DNA of 41,310 bases from CAG-217 sp963642245 (lineage in GTDB: Bacteria; Bacillota; Clostridia; Oscillospirales; Acutalibacteraceae), in the NCBI GenBank assembly GCA_963642245.1, contig CAVIFY010000016.1, positions 1-41,310 of the forward strand, read 5' to 3'. The translations under genes were made by a program, and so were the position numbers. The notes below the pieces were generated by a model. It did not search any database. It had not been told where the DNA came from and saw only the letters and a program-made list of their open reading frames with translations. Shown here one piece after another: positions 21,783-28,397 of this stretch; the first letter of the stretch is position 1, and each line of letters starts with the position of its first letter.

Positions 21783-23324
21783 ATGGCCAATCAACCGAAG
21801 AATTTGGGCAACCTGCACCGGGACAAGACTGGTATCTTAAAGCACCGGGAATGGCGCGGGTTTAAGGACACCTTTTATGACTACGGCCGCTGGCTCATCA
21901 CCTGGAAAGATATGATCGTAATGGTGCTCAAGGCGCCGGTGTCCACTGTTAAGGGGCTGTGGAACTACCGCTGGATGGCCAGTTACCTGTCTGCTCCCGC
22001 GTGGATCGACCGCCACACGGAGGGCCTGCGGGGCACCCACCTGCGCATTGCCCACCTGCACTTTAACGCCATGATCAAGCGCGCCTGCGATATGATCCAT
22101 ATGCTCTTTAAGCACGACAAGCACTTCCACCCCAACGATCCGTTCTCAGACAAGACGGTGTGTATGGACGAGCTGTTCTCCTTTGAGTTGATGGCCGGGT
22201 TCCCCAACCTGTACGGCGTGCCGGTCCAGACCATTCCCATCTTCCTGTCCTCTATGGTGGACCAGCAGATCACGCCCCCGTACCTGGATATTACAGAGAG
22301 TTACGGCGTGCCGGCAGATGTGTGCCCTCTGCCCTCCGCAGAGGCGGGCGTGGCCATTAACGACGATTATCCCATGTTCGGCAAGTGTTTTCTCTCCTGC
22401 AATATGCCCTGCGACGGCTCTACCATGAACTCCTCTTACATTGATCGGCGGTTCAATTTGCCCTCCCATGTGGTGAATGTGCCCCTGCGTTATACGGAGG
22501 AGGAAGTGCAGGCTTACGCGGTGGACGAGGTGAAGTCCTGCATTCGCTTTATTGAGGAGCAGACCGGCGAGACCTTTGACTGGGACGCCTACTTCTCCGC
22601 TATGAAAACCTATAACAAGCAGCTGGAATACGAACTGCAAAAGTGGGATGTGAACAAGACCGATTATCCCCAGATGACCGGCGCCACCTTTTGGCTGTAT
22701 CGGCTGTTTTACTTCCATCTGTCCGGCGGGTTTGACAAGCGCTTTATCAAGACGGACGAGAAGGTCAACCGCCTGATGATGAAAGGCTATGCCAAAAAGG
22801 AAAAGGTGTCCAAGGAAATGCGCCACCGGGCGGTGGTGTGGTCCTGCCCCGCCAACTACTATACCAGCCTGGCCAACTGGCTGGAGAACTGCTGGGGTAT
22901 CAATGTGGTCATGGATATGGAGACCATGATCTCCTACATTATGTATGACACGGAGGACAAGGACAAGTCCCTGGCCACCTATGCCAAGACCTTGCAGCGC
23001 ACCACCATGCGCAAGCACACCAAGGGTGGCTACCAGAATGTGCTGGACGAGCTGTGGCGCATTTGCGACGAGTACCGGGCAGATACGGTGATTATGTATA
23101 ACCAGATCTCCTGCAAGGGTATGGACGGCCTGAACGGTATCTTTGACGACCAGGCCAGAGAGCGCAACATCAACTTTATTTGGGTGGACCAGGATTTGAT
23201 GGACCCCCGCACCATCTCGCGCCGCAGTATGCGTGAGCAGATCAACAAATATATGACCACGGTGCTCCAGGAGGAGCCGGTAGACCCCACCCTGGTAGAC
23301 TTTGACGACACCATGGCGTGGTAA
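21783..23324 (+). CDS. 2-hydroxyacyl-CoA dehydratase-like large subunit (HgdA family), divergent
   Basis: A 513-residue relative of the HgdA/FldB subunits, about 80-100 residues longer than typical ones because of an N-terminal extension with a hydrophobic, tryptophan-rich segment (residues 35-75). The conserved region near 165-215 reads ESYGVPADVCPLPSAEAG, then GKCFLSCNMPCDG, giving C181, C202, C206 and C210: more cysteines than the single-cluster norm. Later cysteines are C355 (VWSCPANYY) and C444 (QISCKGM), where the second-domain cluster ligands are expected. No promoter separates it from the upstream gene; start and stop are directly adjacent. The extra cysteines suggest either a larger cluster or a different substrate pocket. 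Confidence 0.82.
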   Translation: MANQPKNLGNLHRDKTGILKHREWRGFKDTFYDYGRWLITWKDMIVMVLKAPVSTVKGLWNYRWMASYLSAPAWIDRHTEGLRGTHLRIAHLHFNAMIKRACDMIHMLFKHDKHFHPNDPFSDKTVCMDELFSFELMAGFPNLYGVPVQTIPIFLSSMVDQQITPPYLDITESYGVPADVCPLPSAEAGVAINDDYPMFGKCFLSCNMPCDGSTMNSSYIDRRFNLPSHVVNVPLRYTEEEVQAYAVDEVKSCIRFIEEQTGETFDWDAYFSAMKTYNKQLEYELQKWDVNKTDYPQMTGATFWLYRLFYFHLSGGFDKRFIKTDEKVNRLMMKGYAKKEKVSKEMRHRAVVWSCPANYYTSLANWLENCWGINVVMDMETMISYIMYDTEDKDKSLATYAKTLQRTTMRKHTKGGYQNVLDELWRICDEYRADTVIMYNQISCKGMDGLNGIFDDQARERNINFIWVDQDLMDPRTISRRSMREQINKYMTTVLQEEPVDPTLVDFDDTMAW

Positions 23325-23338
23325 CAGGAGGACTTGAT

Positions 23339-24133
23339 ATGAAGTATTTTGGCGGTTGCGACGTAGGCTCCACCTACGCTAAGTGCGTGATTTTAGATGA
23401 AGCGGGCAAGATGGTAGCCAATGCCACCGTGCGCAGCAAGATTAACCCGGTGCAGAGCGCGGAGCTGGCGCTGGGCGAGGCCATCGGCCAGGTGGCGGAC
23501 TTGCAGTCTGCCCAGGACCTGACCTACCTGATCGGCACCGGCTACGGCAGAAACAAGGTGCCCTTTGCAGATGAGAATATCTCCGAGATCAGCTGCCACG
23601 CCATGGGCGTGCATGTGACGGACCCCAGCGTAAAGGCCATTATTGATATTGGCGGCCAGGATGTGAAGGGCATTGCCATTGACACGGACGGCACGGTGAA
23701 GAACTTTGCCATGAACGACAAGTGCGCCGCCGGTACAGGCCGCTTTTTTGAGGCCATGGCCAACGCTTTTGAGATGACCCTGCCGGAGTTCTGCCAGCTG
23801 TCTTTGCAGGCCAAGAACACCATTCCCATCACCGCCCAGTGCACGGTGTTTGCCGAGTCTGAGGTGATCTCCCTGGTGGGCGAGGGCAAGCCTATGGACG
23901 AGATCGCCGCGGGCATTCAGCTGGCGGTGGCCAAGCGCTGCTTTGTGATGGCCAAGAAGGCCGGCGCCACGGATAGCATTACCCTCACCGGCGGCTGCGC
24001 CAAGAACGAGGGGCTGAAGCGGGCCATTGAGCATGTGCTGAAAATCCAGGTGGTGGACCTGCCTATTGACCCGCAGCTGATGGGCGCTTTGGGTGCCGCC
24101 GAGTATGCACGGCAGAAAGGGCAGGCAGAATGA
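23339..24133 (+). CDS. HgdC-like ATP-dependent activase (BcrA/D-BadF family)
   Basis: A 264-residue ASKHA-fold ATPase that couples ATP hydrolysis to one-electron transfer onto HgdAB-type enzymes. Motifs are the phosphate loop GGCDVGSTYAK, GTGYGR, DIGGQDVKG and TLTGGCAKNEG. The two cysteines that hold the [4Fe-4S] cluster at the dimer interface are C129 (NDKCAAGTG) and C168 (AQCTVFAESE). The ATG at 23339 follows AGGAGG, seven bases upstream; a longer reading from 23318 overlaps the previous gene and does not match the family start. Its stop overlaps the next start by three bases. Confidence 0.93.
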   Translation: MKYFGGCDVGSTYAKCVILDEAGKMVANATVRSKINPVQSAELALGEAIGQVADLQSAQDLTYLIGTGYGRNKVPFADENISEISCHAMGVHVTDPSVKAIIDIGGQDVKGIAIDTDGTVKNFAMNDKCAAGTGRFFEAMANAFEMTLPEFCQLSLQAKNTIPITAQCTVFAESEVISLVGEGKPMDEIAAGIQLAVAKRCFVMAKKAGATDSITLTGGCAKNEGLKRAIEHVLKIQVVDLPIDPQLMGALGAAEYARQKGQAE

Positions 24134-24288
24134 TTAAGGCATTAGTGATTATCCTGATCGTGCTGGCAGCGCTGTTTGTGCTGACCTTTGCCATTTATTT
24201 CTTTAACTTGGATATGAAGTTGGTGCGCCGCATTTACGACGCGCTGGGCAAGCATTATGACGCTATGGAAAAGGACAGAAAGCTCTGA
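24130..24288 (+). CDS. 52-residue single-span membrane protein
   Basis: A very small protein beginning MIKALVIILIVLAALFV, with one hydrophobic span at about residues 4-24. A short amphipathic, basic tail follows (VRRIYDALGKHYDAMEKDRKL), likely cytoplasmic. It overlaps the activase stop by four bases (ATGA) and shares one base with the next start (TGATG), so it is an integral part of the operon and not a chance ORF. I know no family for it. It may tether the complex to the membrane. Confidence 0.75.
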   Translation: MIKALVIILIVLAALFVLTFAIYFFNLDMKLVRRIYDALGKHYDAMEKDRKL

Positions 24289-25001
24289 TGACCCTGTACG
24301 ATGAACCCATTGACCGGCTGCTGGCGCTGGTGCCGGCAGACAGTCGGCACTTTGCCTACCGGCCTACCGCCCTGCCTATGGACAGCAGCCCAACGGTGCT
24401 GCTGGGGCGAGACACGGCCTATGAGTTGGGCGGCAGCCAGACCCCTTGTGTCAGCACTCTGGCGGTCAGCTCCGGCCGCACCTTTGACAATTCCGTTACT
24501 CTGATCGGGCCGGATCTGACGGAGATCCGCCGGGATTGCAGCTTTGGCAAGGTGGTGCTGCTGCAAATTGAAGATGTGCAGGAGCAGGCAGCCTTTGACT
24601 GCATTAAGGAGTTGGAGCGACTGCGGTACAGCTTTGCCCCCACCGGGCTGATGACCCGGGCATCCGCCTACAATATGCGGGAGCAGATCCGGGTGAGCAA
24701 GGCGGCGGTGAAAAGCGGCCTGTCCTTTGCGGACTATGGCCGGGCGCTGCTGGGCGCCTATTTGCAGCGGCCGGAGGTGCACAGCGGTCAGGTGCTGATC
24801 TTTACCGACCGGCCGTCGCTGGACACGCTGTCCGCCTTGGCGGAGAAGATTCGCAGCACCACAGACGCCCTGAATCATATTTTGGACGATGTGCTGCTGG
24901 ACTGCAAATCCTGCAACTTAAAACCCATCTGCGACCAGGTGGAGGGTATGCGAGAGCTGCACTTCAGCCGCCAAAAGGCCAAGCGGGGCAAAAAAGAATA
25001 A
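24288..25001 (+). CDS. Stand-alone acetyl-CoA synthase (CdhC/AcsB) middle-domain-like protein
   Basis: A 237-residue protein. From memory of Moorella acetyl-CoA synthase, its parts line up in order with the middle domain of that enzyme: AYELGGSQTP with YVEMGGNRTP, VTLIGPDL with IEVIGPDI, IRVSKAAVKSGLSFADYG with LRVSKDAVAKGFRFKNYG, and QVLIFTD with QVTIFTD. It ends with C206, C209 and C215 (CKSCNLKPIC), placed where acetyl-CoA synthase has the first three cysteines of its A-cluster. The C-terminal catalytic domain, including the CGC motif for the distal nickel, is missing. It is the last gene of the operon and is followed by a terminator. Partial metal binding or a scaffold/carrier role is inference. 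Confidence 0.8.
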   Translation: MTLYDEPIDRLLALVPADSRHFAYRPTALPMDSSPTVLLGRDTAYELGGSQTPCVSTLAVSSGRTFDNSVTLIGPDLTEIRRDCSFGKVVLLQIEDVQEQAAFDCIKELERLRYSFAPTGLMTRASAYNMREQIRVSKAAVKSGLSFADYGRALLGAYLQRPEVHSGQVLIFTDRPSLDTLSALAEKIRSTTDALNHILDDVLLDCKSCNLKPICDQVEGMRELHFSRQKAKRGKKE

Positions 25002-25010
25002 AAAGAACGA

Positions 25011-25048
25011 CCGTGCTTGTACACTGCGTGCAGGCACGGCCTTTTTTT
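25011..25048 (+). terminator. Terminator of the six-gene operon
   Basis: CCGTGC (25011-25016) pairs with GCACGG (25034-25039); inner bases extend the stem imperfectly; seven T follow. Confidence 0.8.
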
Positions 25049-25054
25049 ATTTGG

Positions 25055-25084
25055 TTGCGCCGGGGCAGGGCGGTATGCTATAAT
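25055..25084 (+). promoter_or_regulatory. Promoter of the GH51 gene
   Basis: TTGCGC (25055-25060), 18-base spacer, TATAAT (25079-25084) preceded by TGC, an extended -10. Confidence 0.7.
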
Positions 25085-25113
25085 AAGGGTATAAAATAGA
25101 GGGGGTTCTATAT

Positions 25114-27489
25114 ATGAAACGGATCTTTTGTGCACTGCTGGCCGGTGCGCTGACCTTGGGCGCCGCCTTGCCGGTGCAGGCAGCGGACAAGCCGGTGCTG
25201 CGTGTGGCGGCGAACGCCCAGCAAACCGCCATCTCGGACCATTTGTACGGTGCGTTTATTGAGGACATCAGCTACGCCTGCGACGGGGGCCTGGTGTCCA
25301 ATTTGGTGAATAATGACAGCTTTGAGTACGCCTCTGCGCCCACCACCGGCTGGGTGGCGGACGGGCTGGAATTGACTACCGAGGGCGACCTGCCCCTGAA
25401 TAAGAACAACCCCACCTACGCCAAGCTGACGGTGGACGGCAAGGGCAGCCTGACCAACCTGGGCTTTACGGAAATTTATAAGTACAAGACGGACAAATAC
25501 GATAAGAAGAAAGCCAACACGGCGGATATGGGCTTTGTGGCGGACCAGGTGTATGACCTGAGCTGCTATGTGCGTTCCGGCGGCTTTACCGGCACGGCGC
25601 AGGTGTATTTGGACTGCGGCGACGGCAAGCAGACGGCGGTGCAGCTGGATCTGAGCAAAACCGGCAGCGCCTGGAACAAGCTGACGGTACCGCTGACCGC
25701 CAGTGCCAGCAAGGACGGCGCCTTGGTGTTCCAGCTGGAGGGGCAGGGGACTTTGTACCTGGATTTTGTCACTCTGGTGCCCCAGGGCAGCTACGGCTAC
25801 GGCAGCGACAGCTGGAAATATACCACCCTGCGCAGCGACCTGTTTGCGGCGCTGCAAAATCTGCACCCCCGGTTTATCCGCTTTCCCGGCGGGTGCCTGG
25901 CAGAGGGCGGCAGCCTGGATCAGCTGTATAATTGGAAAGATACCATCGGCCCCTTGGAGGAGCGCAAGCAGAGCGAGAACCTGTGGAAGGACGACAACGG
26001 CCGGGATTATAACAACACCAACGCTATGGGCTACCACGAGTATTTCCAGCTGTGCGCGGACCTGAACGCGCTGGCGCTGCCCATTGTGAATGTGGGGCTT
26101 AGCTGCCAACCTCGGGCTGCCTATGACGACCACGCGGCAGCGTATGCCAAGCTGGGTATGACCGACGCCCAGTGGCAGGCGTATTTGACGGAAAAGGTGG
26201 GCCTGGACGAAAAGGATACCGACGCCCGCACGGAATATACGGACAAAATCGAAAAGCTGAACATTAACAGCGCCGCCGACTGGGAGGCGTATTTGGACAC
26301 CATCGCCCTGCGCCCGGGTACGGACGCGTGGGACAATTATGTGCAGGATGTGCTGGATCTGATCGAGTACGCCAACGGCGACGCCACCACCAGCTACTGG
26401 GGCGCGCTGCGGGCGGCCAACGGCCACGCCAAGCCCTTTAACCTGCAATATATCGGCCTGGGCAATGAGAATTGGGGCACCGTGTATGAGCGCAACTTTA
26501 AGGCGCTTTATCAGGCGGTGAAAGAGAAATATCCGCAGATCACCGTGATCTCCTCCGCCGGGACTTACCTGGAGGGGGACGCCTACGACGGCAATATGGC
26601 CTGGATCGACCGGGAATTTAAGGACACGGTGGTGGACGAGCATTATTACACCTACGACGGCTATCTGTTTGACCACAACGACCGGTACGACAGCTTTGAC
26701 CGCGCCGGTGCCCATGTGTTTGTGGGCGAGTACGCCGCCACCTCCGCCGGGATCGGCACCATAGAGACCAAGAGCAATATTTGGGAAGCGGTGGAAGAAG
26801 CCAGCTACTTGACCGGCCTGGAGCGCAACGGCGATGTGGTGGATATGGCCTCTTATGCCCCCACCTTTGCCAAGATCAATGCCCAAAGCTGGAATGTGAA
26901 CCTGATTTGGTTTGACAGCCGCCAAACGGTGCTCACCCCCTCGTATTATGTGCAAATGCTCTTTGCCAACAATGTGGGCACCCGGTATGTGCACGCCGCT
27001 TTTGACGGCGGCAGCACCGTGCAGGACGGGGTGTACCAGTCCGTCACCTGCGACCCGGAGAGCCAGGTGCTGTATATTAAGCTGGTGAACACCTCCGGCA
27101 AGGACCGGACGGTGGATGTGCAGCTGGACGGCTACACGCCAAACGCCGTTTCCGTCCAAAGCCTGCGGGGCAAGTTCAAGTCCGCCTGCAATGAGTTGGA
27201 CAGCAACACCACCGCCCCCACCCAAACGGAGCTGACCCCCGGTACGGACCTCCAGGTGGAATTGAGCAAGTACCAGGTGAGCGTGGTGCGGGTAGCCTAT
27301 GGCAAAAACAGCGGCGCGGATCTGTATAAATTGCCGGAAAAGGCAACCCCCACTTTGTCCGATGGCGGCAAGCTGTACCTGCCCCCGGCCACCATGGGCA
27401 TTGCCTTTGGCGCGGTCTTTGGCACCGTCGCCGTGTTTATGACTGTGGTGCTGCTGATCCACCATAAAAAGAAAAAGCAGGGGAAATAA
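25114..27489 (+). CDS. Secreted, membrane-anchored alpha-L-arabinofuranosidase (GH51)
   Basis: Releases arabinose from plant polysaccharides such as arabinan or arabinoxylan outside the cell. The 791-residue product starts with a signal peptide (MKRIFCALLAGALTLGAALP, cut near residue 24). A beta-sandwich, carbohydrate-binding-like region at about 60-230 follows, with the GH51 barrel at about 240-570. The acid/base glutamate is E452 in GLGNENWG and the nucleophile is E539 in VFVGEYAA. RFIRFPGGCLAEG is another GH51 hallmark. The C-terminal sandwich ends at about 730. A final hydrophobic span (about 759-781) with the basic tail HHKKKKQGK replaces an LPxTG signal and would hold the enzyme on the membrane. 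The ATG at 25114 follows AGAGGGGG. It is monocistronic, with no sugar transporter nearby. Confidence 0.93.
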   Translation: MKRIFCALLAGALTLGAALPVQAADKPVLRVAANAQQTAISDHLYGAFIEDISYACDGGLVSNLVNNDSFEYASAPTTGWVADGLELTTEGDLPLNKNNPTYAKLTVDGKGSLTNLGFTEIYKYKTDKYDKKKANTADMGFVADQVYDLSCYVRSGGFTGTAQVYLDCGDGKQTAVQLDLSKTGSAWNKLTVPLTASASKDGALVFQLEGQGTLYLDFVTLVPQGSYGYGSDSWKYTTLRSDLFAALQNLHPRFIRFPGGCLAEGGSLDQLYNWKDTIGPLEERKQSENLWKDDNGRDYNNTNAMGYHEYFQLCADLNALALPIVNVGLSCQPRAAYDDHAAAYAKLGMTDAQWQAYLTEKVGLDEKDTDARTEYTDKIEKLNINSAADWEAYLDTIALRPGTDAWDNYVQDVLDLIEYANGDATTSYWGALRAANGHAKPFNLQYIGLGNENWGTVYERNFKALYQAVKEKYPQITVISSAGTYLEGDAYDGNMAWIDREFKDTVVDEHYYTYDGYLFDHNDRYDSFDRAGAHVFVGEYAATSAGIGTIETKSNIWEAVEEASYLTGLERNGDVVDMASYAPTFAKINAQSWNVNLIWFDSRQTVLTPSYYVQMLFANNVGTRYVHAAFDGGSTVQDGVYQSVTCDPESQVLYIKLVNTSGKDRTVDVQLDGYTPNAVSVQSLRGKFKSACNELDSNTTAPTQTELTPGTDLQVELSKYQVSVVRVAYGKNSGADLYKLPEKATPTLSDGGKLYLPPATMGIAFGAVFGTVAVFMTVVLLIHHKKKKQGK

Positions 27490-27560
27490 TAAGTAAAAGC
27501 GGAAAAAGACAAAAAATAAGGCTCCCTGCGCAAAGTTCCTCAAAAAACGGCAAAAAAAAT

Positions 27561-27615
27561 AAGGCTCCCTTGTAAAGGGAGCTGGCAAGCCGTTAGGCTT
27601 GACTGAGGGATTTTT
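27561..27615. repeat. Structured terminal repeat, left end of the DUF559 element
   Basis: Two hairpins followed by GAGGGATTTTT: GCTCCCTT/AAGGGAGC (27564-27582) and CAAGCC/GGCTTG (27586-27601). It is an inverted, imperfect copy of the right end at 27960-28018 and a direct relative of the solo copy at 34418-34464. Its loop holds the stop codon of the DUF559 gene. On the minus strand the first hairpin is followed by TTATTTTTTTT and would act as a terminator. Confidence 0.8.
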
Positions 27616-27958
27616 GAACCACATAGTCCAAATATGTGCAAACGCCGTTAAAATTGGACAGGATCTCATTGTTTGGTATGCGGATCACAGTAAGCCCATA
27701 GTTTTCTAAATATTTTGTTCTTGCTGCGTCTTGGACGGCTTTATCAACTTCATAGTGCTGGGAGCCGTCCAGTTCTATGACTAATTTTGCCTTTGCGCAA
27801 TAAAAATCCACAATATATTTGCCGATGATTTTTTGGCGAACAAAGCGTACTTCTTGCTTTCGTAAATAATCGTACCAAAGGCGGCGCTCTTCTTTTGTCA
27901 TATTCTTGCGCAAGTCTTTTGCGTTGGGCACAAGGGCTTTATTATGATTATATCTCAA
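27593..27958 (-). CDS. DUF559 (Vsr-like) endonuclease-domain protein
   Basis: A 121-residue protein with the DUF559 fold, related to the very-short-patch repair nuclease and the PD-(D/E)XK superfamily. The family pattern is clear: LRKNMTKEERRLWYDYLR, then VRFVRQKIIGKYIVDFYC, then LVIELDGSQHYE with the catalytic acidic residues, and GLTVIRIPNNEIL. The start is probably the TTG at 27956-27958 behind GGAGGG. That ribosome binding site lies in the right terminal repeat, while the stop codon and the last codons (SLSQA) lie in the left one. The gene and repeats thus form one unit of about 460 bases. The family is often found in mobile or repeat-linked settings, but its substrate is unknown. Confidence 0.85.
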   Translation of the reverse strand: MRYNHNKALVPNAKDLRKNMTKEERRLWYDYLRKQEVRFVRQKIIGKYIVDFYCAKAKLVIELDGSQHYEVDKAVQDAARTKYLENYGLTVIRIPNNEILSNFNGVCTYLDYVVQKSLSQA

Positions 27959-27959
27959 T

Positions 27960-28018
27960 AAAAATCCCTCCGAGTTTGCCGGAGGCAAACCCACCTCCCT
28001 TTACAAGGGAGGCTTTTT
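27960..28018. repeat. Structured terminal repeat, right end of the DUF559 element
   Basis: Inverted relative of the left end: GTTTGCC/GGCAAAC (27974-27990) and CCTCCCTT/AAGGGAGG (27994-28012), then CTTTTTTAT, which makes it an outward-facing terminator on the plus strand. The stems differ in sequence from the left end but keep pairing. Confidence 0.8.
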
Positions 28019-28036
28019 TATAATACCTCTTATATA

Positions 28037-28387
28037 TCAAATATGAAAAAACGGGAAGCGGCTTTTGCTGGTATCGCGGCCTTTCAGGTACACGGCCTCC
28101 ACCGTGGCGGTGGGGTCTTTGAGAATGTTTTTGTCCAGAACGGCAAAGTCGGCGCTTTCGCCCACGGCCAGCACGGCGCAGGCGGCGTCTTTGCAGTCCA
28201 CCGGGATCAGATCATTGACCGCCGGCAGTACCGCCTTGCCCTCCAGGTCCACCACCTTGGCGTCCCGGTAGCACAGGGGCGTGTTGTAGCCGATATAGGC
28301 GATCTTGCCCTTGTCCTCCACCAGCACGCTGTAAGTCAGGTCCTCTTCATTCAGGGAGATAAAATCTGCGTTCGTATATACAACCAT
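28037..28387 (-). CDS. Amidohydrolase-family remnant lacking the catalytic barrel
   Basis: A 116-residue ORF that joins the two ends of a YtcJ-like amidohydrolase (amidohydrolase 3 family). Residues 1-55 (YTNADFISLNEED, VEDKGKIAYIGY, KVVDLEGKAVLPA) match the N-terminal beta-sandwich strands. Residues 72-104 (VLAVGESADFAVLDKNIL, VEAVYLKGR) match the C-terminal strands. The TIM barrel of about 350-400 residues with the metal-binding histidines, expected directly after VLPA, is gone. The frame is intact and the ATG at 28385-28387 has AAGGAG upstream, 11 bases after the flavodiiron gene stops. It is either an in-frame deletion product or a small sandwich protein kept for another role. It cannot be a hydrolase. 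Confidence 0.75.
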   Translation of the reverse strand: MVVYTNADFISLNEEDLTYSVLVEDKGKIAYIGYNTPLCYRDAKVVDLEGKAVLPAVNDLIPVDCKDAACAVLAVGESADFAVLDKNILKDPTATVEAVYLKGRDTSKSRFPFFHI

Positions 28388-28397
28388 GGCCTGCTCC

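Noticed and set aside
19819..25001. Ordinary glutamate or phenylalanine fermentation operon (hgd/fld type)
   Set aside because: No CoA-transferase, hydroxyacid dehydrogenase or acyl-CoA dehydrogenase is present, and CooC-like and ACS-like genes are not part of those operons.
24288..25001. Complete acetyl-CoA synthase or Wood-Ljungdahl module
   Set aside because: The protein has only 237 residues and lacks the catalytic domain with the CGC nickel motif; no CODH, corrinoid protein or methyltransferase gene is in the window.
25108..27669. 853-codon open frame on the minus strand opposite the GH51 gene
   Set aside because: Long antisense frames are expected in GC-rich codon-biased genes. It has no family match, and low-complexity His/Gly/Val-rich composition, while the plus strand encodes a complete GH51 enzyme.
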